This document shows, piece by piece, positions 46,361 to 57,200 of a DNA stretch of 64,000 nucleotides (its first letter is position 1; every line of letters begins with the position of its first letter). Below the pieces are notes generated by a model. It made no database searches. It was not told the DNA's origin and worked only from the letters and a program-made list of their open reading frames with translations. Source of the DNA: Candidatus Tisiphia endosymbiont of Dioctria linearis. Lineage in GTDB: Bacteria; Pseudomonadota; Alphaproteobacteria; Rickettsiales; Rickettsiaceae. Location: assembly GCF_964026545.1 (NCBI RefSeq), contig NZ_OZ032156.1:744001-808000 (forward strand). Reading direction: 5' to 3'. Position numbers and translations under genes: made by a program.

Positions 46361-47360
46361 GGGCAAAATTAATGATTGTAACCATTACTACTAATACAGC
46401 AAAAATAATTGATACTAAAGGAAAATATAGAGAACTGATTGATAATATCATAAGTAATATATTGCATATTATAATTCTATACACTACTTCCCTATGACTT
46501 TTACCATTTCTAACTGCTTTTTGAAAAAAATGCTTTAAATGAGGTTGCCAAATCTTTTCCTTATTAAGTAGTCTAATTAATATGGTTAGTCCTCCATCGG
46601 TCATGTAATATAAGCTAGCAATAGATGAAGCAATAAATAAATGAATACTAGAAGCTGAAATAAGTATTAAACATAAACCTAATAAAAATCCTAAACTTAT
46701 GCTACCTACGTCTCCTATAAAAATTTTAGCAGGATGCCAGTTAAATATCAAAAAACCTATAGAACATCCCAATATAATGATATTAAGTACAATAATAAAA
46801 TTTATATTTATTATTGTATCATACTTTAAATAACAAAGTATCAATATGGTGATGGATAAATGAATAGATTCAGCACCACTAATACCATCTATTCCATCAA
46901 GAAAATTATAAATATTTAAAAAGGTAATCAAGTATATTATGGATAACACAAAATCAATATATAATGGTAATTCGTAATGAAACAATAATGCTGGAGATAA
47001 AAATAATATAATGCTTATTGTGGAACAAATTATGTGAATAATTAGTCTTATAAATACAGGAATAGAGACAAGATCATCTAAAAATGAAATTGTAGAAATG
47101 ATCAGTAATAATGGTACAATTTTAATTGAGTTTATCAACATTTCTGTTACAAAATATTCATAGGTGATAAGACCAATTATTACCACTATTACTATAGCAA
47201 GCCCACCTCCTCTTGGTGTAATTTTATTGTGTGCTCTACGTGGATCCGGTATATCCACCATTCCAAAAGAGGGAAGATTGAAAATCAATAGCCAAGTAAA
47301 AAAGCTTGTTGCTATAAAAGATAACAAAAATAAAAAACTATAATTAATAAAATCACTCAT
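46341..47360 (-). CDS. Undecaprenyl-phosphate sugar-1-phosphate transferase (WecA/MraY family)
   Basis: 339 residues with about ten membrane spans. Conserved cytoplasmic loops are visible: the RRAHNKITPRGGG start (PRxxHxxxTPRxGG), FLDDLVSIP (Asp-Asp pair), NFLDGIDGI and FNWHPAKIFIGDVGS. These are the active-site motifs of polyprenyl-phosphate GlcNAc/N-acetyl-hexosamine-1-phosphate transferases. It probably starts O-antigen-type polysaccharide assembly; it is not MraY itself, whose context would be the mur cluster. It overlaps radC by 4 bases. Confidence 0.8.
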   Translation of the reverse strand: MSDFINYSFLFLLSFIATSFFTWLLIFNLPSFGMVDIPDPRRAHNKITPRGGGLAIVIVVIIGLITYEYFVTEMLINSIKIVPLLLIISTISFLDDLVSIPVFIRLIIHIICSTISIILFLSPALLFHYELPLYIDFVLSIIYLITFLNIYNFLDGIDGISGAESIHLSITILILCYLKYDTIININFIIVLNIIILGCSIGFLIFNWHPAKIFIGDVGSISLGFLLGLCLILISASSIHLFIASSIASLYYMTDGGLTILIRLLNKEKIWQPHLKHFFQKAVRNGKSHREVVYRIIICNILLMILSISSLYFPLVSIIFAVLVVMVTIINFAHETTQP

Positions 47361-48037
47361 AACAACATATTAGATTTAAAACTGAAATATTCATTAGCTG
47401 CAATAATCACGTGGTCATGAACAGATATATTCACATTAGCACAAGTTTCTACTATTTTGTGTGTTAGTTTTATATCAGTATTTGAAGGTTTACTAACACC
47501 ACTTGGATGATTATGTACCAGTATAATTGCACCAGCTTCATTAAATAAAGCTCTTTTAATTATTTCTCTTGGATATATTGTTGCCTGATCTATGGTGCCT
47601 TGGCTTAAAACTTCATCAGCAATCAGGATATTCTTTTTATTTAGAAATAAGATACGAAACTGTTCTGTCTTCATATTGCCCATAGTTGCTTTCAGATAAT
47701 CTATTAGAATGCTCCAAGAGCTAATGACATTATGATTCATTACTTTTTGTTTTAGCATCCTGTTAGTTAATTCACGCATAGTAACAAAATTTATGTATAA
47801 ATTATCATTAGTCCCTTTAATATTAAGTAGTTTTTCTTTATCTGTATTTATTAAATCAGCCAGACTACCAAATCGCGTTAGTAATTCCTTCGCTAATGGT
47901 TTTACATCTTTTCTAGGTATTACAGAAAATAATATCATTTCAAGTAATTCATAATTCGCAAGATTCTCTGCAGACATAACAATACGTTGCCTTAGACGTT
48001 GTCTATGTCCAATATAATGAGGAGTATCATCTTTCAT
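47357..48037 (-). CDS. radC: RadC family JAB-domain protein
   Basis: 226 residues. The N-terminal helix-hairpin-helix region (LLTRFGSLADLINTDKEKLLNIKGTND) precedes the JAB metalloprotease-like domain with the zinc motif VHNHPSGVSKPSNTDIKLT. The biochemical role of RadC is unsettled; it was once linked to repair. It lies between map and the transferase gene, overlapping the latter. Confidence 0.9.
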   Translation of the reverse strand: MKDDTPHYIGHRQRLRQRIVMSAENLANYELLEMILFSVIPRKDVKPLAKELLTRFGSLADLINTDKEKLLNIKGTNDNLYINFVTMRELTNRMLKQKVMNHNVISSWSILIDYLKATMGNMKTEQFRILFLNKKNILIADEVLSQGTIDQATIYPREIIKRALFNEAGAIILVHNHPSGVSKPSNTDIKLTHKIVETCANVNISVHDHVIIAANEYFSFKSNMLL

Positions 48038-48046
48038 ATTGTTCTA

Positions 48047-48838
48047 TTATAAATCTATTTTATAAGGTGGATATGTCAAGTGTTTTGGTGACAAAGTAAA
48101 AATGTCAAAACCATCTTTGGTTACACCCAAACTATGCTCAAATTGTGCTGATAATGATTTATCACTTGTGGTAACTGTCCAATCGTCTAATTTACTTAGA
48201 TGGGTAGAGTGATGTCCAGCATTTACCATTGGTTCAATAGTAAAAAACATACCTTCTTCTAATACCAAGCCAGTGCCAGCTTTACCGTAATGTAGAACAT
48301 CCGGTTTTGTATGGAATATACGCCCTATCCCGTGACCAGTATAATTTCTAACAACTGAATAATTATGCTTCTCAACATAAGTTTGTATAGCATTTCCGAT
48401 AGTTCCTAAATGTACTCCTGGTTTCACTAGTTCAATTCCTATCATCATAGCATCATAAGTAACTTGCACTAAGCGTTTTGCTTTAATTCCGACATCACCA
48501 ACGTAAAACATTCTACTAGTGTCACCGTACCATCCATCAACAATTACGGTAACGTCAATGTTTATGATATCACCATTCTTAAGGAGTTTATCATTTGGGA
48601 TACCATGGCATACTACATGGTTAACAGAAGTGCAAATTGATTTTGGGAAGCCATTATAGTTTAAAGGTGCAGGGATTGCATTATTGGATACAATAAAGTC
48701 ATGGCAAAGATCATTTAAATAAATGGTACTTACCCCTGGTTTTACATAATTAGTAATGAAATCTAAGGTTTCTGCAGCAAGTTTACCTGCAATATGCATT
48801 TTCTTAAAGTCTTCGGCTGTATGAATGGTTATAGTCAT
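48047..48838 (-). CDS. map: Methionine aminopeptidase, type I
   Basis: 263 residues. The metal ligands are all visible: NIDVTVIVDGWYGDTSRMFYVG with two Asp, GHGIGRIFHTKPDVLHYG with His, FFTIEPMVNAG with Glu, and the final QFEHSLGVT with Glu. It removes initiator Met from nascent proteins. It is the first gene of a minus-strand run toward radC. Confidence 0.96.
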   Translation of the reverse strand: MTITIHTAEDFKKMHIAGKLAAETLDFITNYVKPGVSTIYLNDLCHDFIVSNNAIPAPLNYNGFPKSICTSVNHVVCHGIPNDKLLKNGDIINIDVTVIVDGWYGDTSRMFYVGDVGIKAKRLVQVTYDAMMIGIELVKPGVHLGTIGNAIQTYVEKHNYSVVRNYTGHGIGRIFHTKPDVLHYGKAGTGLVLEEGMFFTIEPMVNAGHHSTHLSKLDDWTVTTSDKSLSAQFEHSLGVTKDGFDIFTLSPKHLTYPPYKIDL

Positions 48839-48914
48839 AAAATAATTAACTTTTTTTATTAAAATTATCTGTTGAAAGTAGAAATATATACTAAATTTTC
48901 ACTTTTTTAAATTA

Positions 48915-49487
48915 TTATTTGAATTTCATTGGATCTTTTTCAACAACCCTGACTTTATAGAAGCTATAAGATAGGGTTATTGTCTCAACATCATTCATTT
49001 CTTTATCTTCCTCAAAATCAGAGTCTATAAAAAATGTTACGGGCATTAACATTTTCTCTCTTGCTTTTAATAACTGTTCTTCAAAACAAAAACAATGTAT
49101 TTTAACAAAATATTTACCGGCTTTATTGGGTGTAACATTATAAACGGAAGTTCCTATTATATCATCGTTGCTTAGATTTTCAGACTCGTAAAAAATTAGT
49201 GTATTTTGTCCTGGAATAACTGTAGCCCTTCTTTGTTTAGGAATAAATCGCCAAGGTAAATTACTATCAACATTAGAGTCAAATTCTATAGTTATCACTC
49301 TAGTTCCCTTTTTAGGGGAATATATATTAAATTCCTGTCTTACGGTGGTGCCGCCATAACCAGTGACTTTACAAAATAAATTATAAATTGGTATCGATGC
49401 AAAGCTTAAAAAAACCATACTAAATGCTAAGCTAACTAAGGCTAAGGCAAATTTCCTATTGGAACGTCTATTAGGATCTGTGAACAT
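48915..49487 (-). CDS. ctaG: Cytochrome c oxidase assembly protein CtaG (Cox11)
   Basis: 190 residues. One N-terminal membrane helix ([26 protein letters not shown]) is followed by a periplasmic domain with the copper-binding motif [12 protein letters not shown] and the [10 protein letters not shown] segment. It delivers copper to CuB of cytochrome oxidase subunit I. coxC, for subunit III, lies 8 kb away rather than adjacent. Confidence 0.93.
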   Translation of the reverse strand: MFTDPNRRSNRKFALALVSLAFSMVFLSFASIPIYNLFCKVTGYGGTTVRQEFNIYSPKKGTRVITIEFDSNVDSNLPWRFIPKQRRATVIPGQNTLIFYESENLSNDDIIGTSVYNVTPNKAGKYFVKIHCFCFEEQLLKAREKMLMPVTFFIDSDFEEDKEMNDVETITLSYSFYKVRVVEKDPMKFK

Positions 49488-49575
49488 TTCTCTTTAATGG
49501 GCTCCGTCCATTATACCTATTTGGATTAGCTCTATTGTAAAAAATCAAATTTTAACTTTTTACGAAAAGTTTATT

Positions 49576-49602
49576 TAAAATATCTTAAACTTATGATATT
49601 AT
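49576..49602 (+). promoter_or_regulatory. Possible rpoH promoter
   Basis: TATTAT at 49597-49602 is preceded 17 bases upstream by TTTAAA. It lies about 40 bases before the rpoH start. The region is so AT-rich that such matches are common. Confidence 0.3.
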
Positions 49603-49641
49603 ATACTCGTTTTAATAAAACAACCTATTTTAAGGTATTAT

Positions 49642-50523
49642 ATGACTAACAAAATCAGTGTGCCAGTAATTTCTGCAGAATCAGGATTTTATCAATATTT
49701 GCAAAAAATTAATAAAGTTCCATCACTCTCACAAGAGGAGGAATTTTTACTTGCCAAAGCCTATCTTGAACAAAATGATCTAGAAGCTGCGCATAAGTTA
49801 GTAACTAGCCACTTGAAATTAGTAGCAAAAATTGCCATTAGATATAGAAATTATGGACTACCTCTAAATGAGCTTGTATCAGAAGGGAATTTAGGGCTTA
49901 TGCAAGCAGTAAAAAAATATAATCCTGATTTGGGTTTTCGTTTGTCTACTTATGCTTTGTGGTGGATTAAAGCTTCAATCCATGAATATGTCTTAAAATC
50001 TTGGTCTTTAGTTAAAATGGGTACTACGGCAGCACAAAAAAAATTATTCTTTAGTCTTGGTAAAATTAAGCATAAAATTGCTAACCTATATTCAAGGGCT
50101 GTCACAGATCAAGATTTTGTTCAAATCGCTCAAGAACTTGGAGTGACTACCAATGAAGTTAGTGAAATGAATGCTAGATTATCTGGTCCAGACTTATCGC
50201 TGAACAATTTGGTAAATGGTGATGATAATAGTAGTAGCGAATTAATTGAATTTTTACCAGAAACTCGTCCAAGTCAAGAGCTAAGATTAATTAGCCAAGA
50301 GGATTCTGCTAATAAGCATAACTTGTTAACCCAAGCGATGAAGATCTTAAATGATCGCGAATTACATATTCTTACTGAGCGTAAATTAACAGATTCTCCA
50401 AAAACCCTCGATACTCTTAGTATGGAATATAAAATTTCTAAGGAAAGGATTAGACAGATTGAAAATGCCGCATTTGAGAAAGTGAAAAACTTTATACTAC
50501 AACAAGTGCCAAAACCTGTTTAA
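49642..50523 (+). CDS. rpoH: RNA polymerase sigma-32 factor (heat shock)
   Basis: 293 residues. Region 1.2/2 starts with SLSQEEEFLLAKAYLEQNDLEAA, region 2.4 contains LGFRLSTYALWWIKASIHEYVL, and the RpoH box region QKKLFFSLGKIK follows. Region 4 ends with SKERIRQIENAAFEKV. It directs RNA polymerase to heat-shock promoters. A complete intergenic palindrome follows within 25 bases of the stop. Confidence 0.95.
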   Translation: MTNKISVPVISAESGFYQYLQKINKVPSLSQEEEFLLAKAYLEQNDLEAAHKLVTSHLKLVAKIAIRYRNYGLPLNELVSEGNLGLMQAVKKYNPDLGFRLSTYALWWIKASIHEYVLKSWSLVKMGTTAAQKKLFFSLGKIKHKIANLYSRAVTDQDFVQIAQELGVTTNEVSEMNARLSGPDLSLNNLVNGDDNSSSELIEFLPETRPSQELRLISQEDSANKHNLLTQAMKILNDRELHILTERKLTDSPKTLDTLSMEYKISKERIRQIENAAFEKVKNFILQQVPKPV

Positions 50524-50542
50524 AAATCTATTTAGATATTTC

Positions 50543-50646
50543 AATCGTCATTGGCGAGGAGACCGTAGGTCGACGCAGCAATCCATTTATGGTCATTTTT
50601 GGATTGCTGCGTCGCCGCAAAGCGGCTCCTCGTAATGACGATTGGG
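50543..50646. repeat. Dispersed CGTCATTGCGAG palindrome after rpoH
   Basis: Begins CGTCATTGGCGAGGAGACCG and ends CGGCTCCTCGTAATGACG, with a central complementary pair GACGCAGCAATCCA / TGGATTGCTGCGTC. Folded as RNA it gives a hairpin of about 45 base pairs. Placed just after rpoH, it could stabilise the 3' end. Confidence 0.85.
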
Positions 50647-50793
50647 TATCACATCCCTCCCTTCTTTCTTTCAAATACTTTCTCATCATCCTAATGTCGA
50701 ACTAAGGTTACATATAGATAAAAGATAATTGCTATGGGAGTATACTCAAATGATTTGGAGAATTGTTTTTTACAAATTTTATTGTAGAGACGG

Positions 50794-50866
50794 TGGCCAG
50801 AGCCGGGATCGAACCAGCGACACAAGGATCTTCAATCCTTTGCTCTACCAACTGAGCTATCTGGCC
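50794..50866 (-). tRNA. tRNA-Phe (anticodon GAA)
   Basis: On the minus strand the acceptor stem is GGCCAGA with TCTGGCC, the D-arm is TAGCTCAGTTGGTAGAGC, the anticodon loop is TTGAAGA between AAGGA and TCCTT, and the T-arm contains GGTTCGATCC. The discriminator is A. CCA is not fully encoded (CCG follows), unlike tRNA-Cys in this window. Confidence 0.96.
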
Positions 50867-50883
50867 GCTTTTTACTAAAGGTC

Positions 50884-50978
50884 TATAGTCAATTGATTAG
50901 AAGTTGGGTCGCTCAATGCTTGCCTATTACTTACAGGCTCCATCGTTCCTAACCCCAAATTCTCCTGAATTGACTATA
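50884..50978. repeat. Palindromic element, TATAGTCAATTGA family (intergenic)
   Basis: TATAGTCAATTGATTAGAAG to CCTGAATTGACTATA, 95 bases. About 12 bases of the GGGGACGTTGTCGC part are missing compared with the full copies. It lies just upstream of tRNA-Phe. Confidence 0.88.
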
Positions 50979-51068
50979 AAGGTCTAGTGTTTGCAAAAGA
51001 TGCAAAGAGACCAAAACTTGTTAAGGCATGATCTCTACCCTTAGCGCATCTTTGAATATAATACTAGG

Positions 51069-51914
51069 CTATTTTTTAGCCTCATCTGTTACTTGTGACT
51101 GTGGTAATATTATTTTGATATCAGCTTTACTCTCAAGATCAGCAACATACTTTAATATAGCATCTCTACTAAGTTTATTGGTTATATTAACAGTAGCTTC
51201 CTCCTTAGAAGGTATCTGTGCAGGTCTTTTATCAAGTACAGTAATAATATGCCACCCAAACTGAGTTTTAACCGGAGAAGAGATTTCATTTACTTTCATT
51301 GATAATGCTTTATTTTCAAATTCAGGTACTAATTGCCCAGAAGTAATATAGCCTATTTCTCCGCCATTTTCTTTAGAACCTTCATCTTTTGACAAATCTT
51401 TAGCAAGCTTAGCAAATTTTTCTCCTTTATTAAGCCTATTTTTTATATTTACTGCTTCTTTTTCAGTTGCAAGCAAAATATGGCTTACTTTTACTTCTTC
51501 TTTTCCTTTTAAGCTAGCAACTAGCTTATCATATTCAGCATTAATCATCTTCTCATCAACATGAGATTTTACATAACGCTCCATCAATTCTTGCTGAACC
51601 ATTTGGTTTTTCGCTATATTCAATTTAGTTTGAAATTCTTTTGAAGATTCAATATTAGAATTTTTAGCTTCTTGCTCAAGCAATTTTGTATCGATATAAC
51701 CACGAACTAACATTTCCTGTATATTTGCATTAAGATCAGAAAATTTCTTACCTTTAGCACTTGGTTGGTTATCTAAAGAAGACTGGAATTGCTGCATAAT
51801 CTGCGATTCTTTTACTTCGCCACCTTTATAGGTAGCAACAACTTTATCTTCGTTAGCGAAAGCACTGCTCGCAAGTAAGCTAGCAGATAAAAAAGCTATA
51901 GATATTCTTTTCAT
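51069..51914 (-). CDS. plp: Parvulin-like peptidyl-prolyl isomerase
   Basis: 281 residues. A signal peptide (KRISIAFLSASLLASSAFA, cleaved after about residue 20) leads to a SurA/PrsA-like N-domain. The parvulin domain at about residues 140-235 has KVSHILLATEKEA, GGEIGYITSGQLVPEFE and KTQFGWHIITVLDKRPA. The product is periplasmic and should help fold exported proteins such as outer-membrane barrels. It is divergent from secA. Confidence 0.9.
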   Translation of the reverse strand: MKRISIAFLSASLLASSAFANEDKVVATYKGGEVKESQIMQQFQSSLDNQPSAKGKKFSDLNANIQEMLVRGYIDTKLLEQEAKNSNIESSKEFQTKLNIAKNQMVQQELMERYVKSHVDEKMINAEYDKLVASLKGKEEVKVSHILLATEKEAVNIKNRLNKGEKFAKLAKDLSKDEGSKENGGEIGYITSGQLVPEFENKALSMKVNEISSPVKTQFGWHIITVLDKRPAQIPSKEEATVNITNKLSRDAILKYVADLESKADIKIILPQSQVTDEAKK

Positions 51915-51982
51915 TTGTTATCCATTTATATTTATTATTATGGCTAGATTTTATAATGATAACCACCTGACGTCAATAGCTA

Positions 51983-52011
51983 TTTACAATTTGTTTGATA
52001 AATATTATAAA
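51983..52011 (+). promoter_or_regulatory. Likely secA promoter
   Basis: TTTACA at 51983-51988 and TATAAA at 52006-52011 are separated by exactly 17 bases, about 40 bases upstream of the secA start. TTAGGA five bases before the ATG is a fair ribosome site. Confidence 0.5.
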
Positions 52012-52053
52012 ATACCCTATTTTATAAGGTTATTTACAGAATTTAGGATATAA

Positions 52054-54786
52054 ATGTTTTCTTTACTTAAAAAATTATTCGGCACAGCAAACGATAGAAA
52101 TATCAAAAAACTATTTTTAGAAATTGAAAAGATTAATTTGCTTGAACCATCGATACAAAAGCTTTCTGATGATGAATTGAGAAATAAAACAGAGCAATTT
52201 AGGCAAAGATTAAAAGATGGGGAGTCATTAGATGACCTAACCTATGAAGCTTTTGCTGTCGTACGAGAAGCTGCAAGAAGAGTCTATGGAATGAGGCATT
52301 TTGATGTTCAGCTAATTGGTGGATTGATATTGCATCGTGGGATGATTACTGAAATGCGTACAGGGGAAGGAAAAACTTTAGTTGCCACATTACCGGCATA
52401 TTTGAATGCTCTTACTGGTGAAGGGGTACATGTTGTTACGGTAAATGATTATTTAGCAAAACGTGATGCTGAGTGGATGGGGAAGATATATAATTTCTTA
52501 GGATTATCTGTTGGGTGTATCATTGCTAATATCAGTGACAAAGACAGACATGATGCCTATAGAGCAGATATTACTCATACAACTAATAACGAGCTTGGAT
52601 TTGATTTTCTCAGAGATAACATGAAATATAGCGAAGACTCTAAGGTACTTCGTCCCTTTAAATTCGCTATTATTGATGAAGTTGACTCAATTTTAATTGA
52701 TGAAGCAAGAACTCCACTAATTATATCGGGTCCAGTAGATGATCGCTCGGATTTATATACTAAGATTGATAAATTGGTTTGTCAGTTTAAAGATGAAGAT
52801 TACGAAAAAGATGAGAAATTACGAACCGTTAATCTTACTGAGGATGGTATAACTCATGTAGAATCAATGCTTGTGACCAATAATCTTATTGAACAAGGTT
52901 CAAGCCTTTATGATTTTGAGAATTTAAGTTTGGTTCATTATGTCAATCAATCATTGAGAGCACATATTCTCTTCAATCGTGATGTTGATTATTTGGTGCG
53001 TGATGGCAAAGTGATGATTATTGATGAATTTACTGGGCGGGTGATGGAAGGTAGACGTTATTCTGAAGGGTTACACCAATCACTAGAGGCAAAAGAACAT
53101 GTGCCAATTCAAAACGAAAATCAAACTTTGGCTTCTATTACTTTTCAAAACTATTTTAGGAATTATCCAAAATTATCAGGCATGACTGGTACGGCAATGA
53201 CCGAAGCTACAGAGTTAAAGGACATATATAATCTTGATGTACTAGCTGTTCCTACTCATAATCCAATCACTAGGGTTGATTATGATGACGAAATTTACGG
53301 CAATAAACACGATAAATATCAAGCTATTATAAAATTAATACAAGAGTGTTATGATCGTGGTCAACCTATTTTGGTTGGAACAGTTAGTATAGAGAAGTCT
53401 GAAGAAATTTCTAAGTTACTTACCATAAATAAAATAACCCATAATGTTTTAAATGCGAAATTTCATCAACAGGAAGCATTTATTATAGCTCAAGCTGGGC
53501 GATTTAAGGCTGTGACTATTGCCACCAATATGGCAGGTCGTGGTACCGATATTATGCTTGGTGGTAATCCGGAAATGCTAATAGAGCAACTTTCTCTACA
53601 AAACCTACCTGAGGAACAGTATCAATTAGAAATGATCAAAATAAAGGAGCAAATATCTGAAGAGAAGCAGCGGGTAATAGAGGCTGGGGGATTATTTGTT
53701 ATAGGTACCGAAAGGCATGAGAGTCGTAGAATAGATAACCAGTTGCGAGGAAGAGCCGGTAGACAAGGTGATCCAGGTAATACAAAATTCTTCTTGTCTC
53801 TAGAAGACGACCTTATGCGTATTTTTGCTTCAGATCGTATTTCTGGAGTCCTAAGAACGTTAGGTTTAAAAGATGGTGAAGCAATCCATCACCCTATGAT
53901 TAGCCGTTCACTTGAGAAGGCTCAGCAGAAGGTTGAAGGACATAATTACGAGATACGTAAAAATTTATTACGTTTTGATGATGTTATGAACGATCAACGT
54001 AAGATAGTTTACGAACAACGTACTGATATAATTGCATCAAACTCTGCCCATGATTTTTTAGCTAGCATGACAAAAGAACTAGTGGAAAAAGTGGTATTAA
54101 CTTTCATTCCCCCCGGTTCTTATAGGGAAGACTGGGATGTAAATGCTCTAACAGGAGAGTTGCAACGTATTTTTGCTGTAAAACTAAATCAAGAATCTAT
54201 AACCAAGGCTAACGTCACCGAGATAGAGGTGACATCTAATGTTGTGCAAATGGTAAATGACCTATACCAGGCAAAGAATACAGCATATAGCGTTGACTTG
54301 ATGAATGACGCAATTAAATATATTCTACTAACAACTTTAGACCAAGTATGGAAAGATCATTTACATAATTTAGATCATTTACGACAAGGTATATCACTAA
54401 GGGCTTATGCTCAGAAAGATCCACTTAACGAGTATAAAAGAGAAGCGTTCAATTTATTTGAACAAATGCTTGATAATTTGAAGGAGCTATTTATCCAGAA
54501 AGTTTGTCATCTTCATATGGATACTAGCCACATTAAAAAAGAATCAATGTCTTTGGCAAACAAAACACTGCAAAAGACCATGCGAGAAACTAGGGAAGAC
54601 CCTGCTTTTAGTAAATATAATGCAGGGATTAGTATTGAAACTCAGCTTAAACCTATTAAAACTCAAGTCAATCCACAGGATAGAATACCATCAGATCCAT
54701 CAAGTTGGGGAAAGGTGGCTAGAAATGAGATATGTCCTTGTGGTTCCGGTAAGAAATATAAATATTGTCATGGAAGTAATGAGTGA
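52054..54786 (+). CDS. secA: Preprotein translocase ATPase SecA
   Basis: 910 residues. Features in order are the DEAD-like ATPase with [20 protein letters not shown] (Walker A) and [18 protein letters not shown] (Walker B), the preprotein cross-linking domain, the second ATPase lobe with [16 protein letters not shown] and [13 protein letters not shown], the helical scaffold, and a C-terminal zinc motif [14 protein letters not shown] that binds SecB. It drives protein export through SecYEG. secB is also in this window. Confidence 0.97.
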   Translation: MFSLLKKLFGTANDRNIKKLFLEIEKINLLEPSIQKLSDDELRNKTEQFRQRLKDGESLDDLTYEAFAVVREAARRVYGMRHFDVQLIGGLILHRGMITEMRTGEGKTLVATLPAYLNALTGEGVHVVTVNDYLAKRDAEWMGKIYNFLGLSVGCIIANISDKDRHDAYRADITHTTNNELGFDFLRDNMKYSEDSKVLRPFKFAIIDEVDSILIDEARTPLIISGPVDDRSDLYTKIDKLVCQFKDEDYEKDEKLRTVNLTEDGITHVESMLVTNNLIEQGSSLYDFENLSLVHYVNQSLRAHILFNRDVDYLVRDGKVMIIDEFTGRVMEGRRYSEGLHQSLEAKEHVPIQNENQTLASITFQNYFRNYPKLSGMTGTAMTEATELKDIYNLDVLAVPTHNPITRVDYDDEIYGNKHDKYQAIIKLIQECYDRGQPILVGTVSIEKSEEISKLLTINKITHNVLNAKFHQQEAFIIAQAGRFKAVTIATNMAGRGTDIMLGGNPEMLIEQLSLQNLPEEQYQLEMIKIKEQISEEKQRVIEAGGLFVIGTERHESRRIDNQLRGRAGRQGDPGNTKFFLSLEDDLMRIFASDRISGVLRTLGLKDGEAIHHPMISRSLEKAQQKVEGHNYEIRKNLLRFDDVMNDQRKIVYEQRTDIIASNSAHDFLASMTKELVEKVVLTFIPPGSYREDWDVNALTGELQRIFAVKLNQESITKANVTEIEVTSNVVQMVNDLYQAKNTAYSVDLMNDAIKYILLTTLDQVWKDHLHNLDHLRQGISLRAYAQKDPLNEYKREAFNLFEQMLDNLKELFIQKVCHLHMDTSHIKKESMSLANKTLQKTMRETREDPAFSKYNAGISIETQLKPIKTQVNPQDRIPSDPSSWGKVARNEICPCGSGKKYKYCHGSNE

Positions 54787-55004
54787 TTTGTTGGCATTGG
54801 GATAAGAATAAGCATTTTAAAGAATGGGTAATAGTAATGTACTAAGTTAGGGAAAAAAATAAGCAATATTGCAAAAATAATGAAAACAACTATTAGTGGA
54901 GCAAAAAAATCTGTTATATATAGATATAACCGAATTTGGAATAATTTGCTATATCAAGTTCAGGTTAAAATTAGTTATTATAATTCTTAAACAATAAATA
55001 ACTC
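54787..55004. other. Intergenic region after secA
   Basis: AT-rich with no gene, repeat or clear terminator that I can support. Confidence 0.4.
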
Positions 55005-56748
55005 ATGCAAAATAAATCTATTATTACATTTTTTTGGCACCATATAAAACCATACAAATGGTTTTATATGGCTATGCTACTTGCTTCTACTGTAAGTAGT
55101 TTTTACCCGTCTGCTAATTATTATGCGATTAAATTATTTCTTGATACAATAGCTGGGCAAGAAAATTTAACTTACCAGTTAGTTCTACTGCCGATTGTAA
55201 TATTCATGTCTGCACAAGTGATGTTAGATTTGGTTTGGCGTATCAGTAACATAGCTGAATGGAAAGCGGCACCTTATGTTCGGCGTTCTATATTGCTTCA
55301 ATCATATGACTATGTTCAGCATCATTCTTATCCGTTCTTCCAAGAAAATTTTACAGGAGCTATCAGCAGCAAAATCAAAGGCATTTTGGATGGATATGAT
55401 AAATTCTGGGCGGAAATGCATTACGGATTGCTGCAAAAGTTTTTTAAATGTGTTGTAAATTTTTTGTGCCCTTAGCCTTGTTAACACAAATCTTGGCATA
55501 TTTGTACTAATATGGTGTAGTTTATACATACCAATTATGTATAAACTCTCAACTAAATTAAACCAACTATATTGCTTAGAATCCGAAAGCAAGCATTTTA
55601 TAATTGGACAAGTTGCCGATAAAATTACTAATATTATTTCACTTTTTTCTTTTGCTTCTAGGACAAGAGAATTAAAGGCACTAGATAATAATATATTAAA
55701 TGATTTTATTCCCAAACAGGTAAAAGCATACAAATATAACTTTAAGACTCAAATAGTAGCTATGTGTTTCTATTTTGTTTTGTTTGTTTTTATTCCATTC
55801 TATATGCTGCATTTAAGAATACATGGCTTAATTTCTGTTGGAGATTTTGCTTTTGTCTTTGGTATTGCCTTGATTGTTGCAGACGATATCTGGGATGCAA
55901 CAGTTTCATTGCAGAATTTTACCAGATCAATGGGTGATCTGAAAAGTGCTTTGTCACTAGTTACTATCAACCAGCAGGATTTGGATAAATTTAGTGCAAG
56001 TCCGCTAATAGTTGATAAAGCTATTATTGAATTTAAAAATATAAATTTTGGTTATAACAAAGAGCTGATCTTTAAAGATATGACTTTTTCTATTAGTCCT
56101 GGTGAAAAGGTAGGAATAGTTGGTCATTCTGGTAGCGGCAAATCAACACTTATTAATCTCTTGTTACGTTATTTTAAAGTTGCAAATGGTCAAATTTTAA
56201 TAGACGGACAAAATATTGACAATGTTACTCAGGATTCATTACGACAAAATATCGCGGTAATCCCTCAAGACACTTTGTTATTTCATCGAACGCTGATGGA
56301 AAATATCAGATATGGGAACCAAGAAGCAACTGAGGCGGAAGTAATTGAGGCAAGCAAAAAGGCACATATCCATGAATTTATTACAACATTGCCAGAAGAG
56401 TATAATACTTATGTTGGAGAGCGAGGTATCAAATTATCTGGTGGACAGCGGCAAAGGATAGCAATAGCAAGAGCTATTCTAAAAGATGCACCTATTTTGA
56501 TCTTAGATGAGGCAACTTCTGCACTTGATAGTCAAACCGAGCGTTTTATCCAAGATAGCCTTAACTTTCTAATTCAAGATAAAAGAAAGACTGTGCTTGC
56601 AATTGCCCACCGCTTATCCACTTTAAAACATATGGATAGGATAATTGTGCTAGATAAAGGGGTAATTATTGAAGAAGGCACGCATACTACATTAATTCGT
56701 AATAAACATAGTCTATACAAAAAATTATGGAAGTTACAAGAAATTTAG
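55005..56748 (+). pseudogene. ABC exporter (permease-ATPase), split by one frameshift
   Basis: The first part (55005-55475) encodes the start of an ABC exporter membrane domain (ITFFWHHIKPYKWFYMAMLLA). It runs out of frame at a run of six T, 55460-55465. With five T the frame passes into FCALSLVNTNLGIFVLIWCS and joins the second part, open to 56748. That part completes the membrane domain and carries an intact ATPase: GHSGSGKSTLINLLLR, LSGGQRQRIAIARAILKD, LILDEATSALDSQ. Joined length is about 580 residues, normal for an MsbA-type half-transporter. A sequencing error, slippage or true decay are all possible. Confidence 0.85.
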
Positions 56749-56781
56749 GTTAGGGCTATAATATGGTATTGTTAACAGTGC

Positions 56782-56955
56782 CTAGGTAAAGATGATTCTA
56801 AAGTAATCATCCAAGAAGGTAATAAAAGATATCTTGCTAAAATATCACATGAAATTAAGGGGGTATTAAACATCAAAACCCTATCCCGTGCTAATGAGTT
56901 ATTGAATATTGTTTTTATTAACATAAAATTAGTTGACTATTTAAGTTATATTTAA
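56782..56955 (+). pseudogene. Duplicated tail of a TPR-repeat gene
   Basis: Reads LGKDDSKVIIQEGNKRYLAK, then ISHEIKGVLNIKTLSRANELLNIVF and on to DYLSYI and stop. It matches the C-terminal half of the minus-strand TPR protein at 61438-61725 with only a few changes. It begins abruptly at CTAGG, right after a sequence resembling the mini-element right end (AACAGTGCCTAGG), so an insertion at CTAG may have cut the gene. Confidence 0.75.
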
Positions 56956-57110
56956 TCATAATTATAGATACTTCGACTAAAACTTAAATATGGTGAAAAC
57001 ATAATATATGGCAGATGATTTTGATGATGGTAGAAGGTGGAAAGATACAGCTTATTTAGCTCAGTTTGATAATGCTGGTTGTTGTATAGTTATGTAGAGT
57101 TTAGAAACCA

Positions 57111-57200
57111 TTATTGCGAGGAGGTGCTTTGGGCGACGCGGCAATCCATAAACAAGCTTCATGGATTGCCACGTTCACGTATGTTTGCTCGCAATGACGC
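57111..57200. repeat. Dispersed CATTGCGAGGAG palindrome upstream of coxC
   Basis: ATTATTGCGAGGAGGTGCTT to TGCTCGCAATGACG, with central GCGGCAATCCATAA / TTCATGGATTGCC. It belongs to the same family as 50543 and 29633. Confidence 0.78.

Noticed and set aside
50791..50794. Missing encoded CCA at the tRNA-Phe 3' end as a sign of a pseudogene
   Set aside because: The cloverleaf is fully paired, and CCA can be added by nucleotidyltransferase.
57008..57097. Short frame MADDFDDGRRWKDTAYLAQF and on to a stop after 30 codons
   Set aside because: Too short to judge; it may be a remnant of a larger gene but no homologue is recognised.
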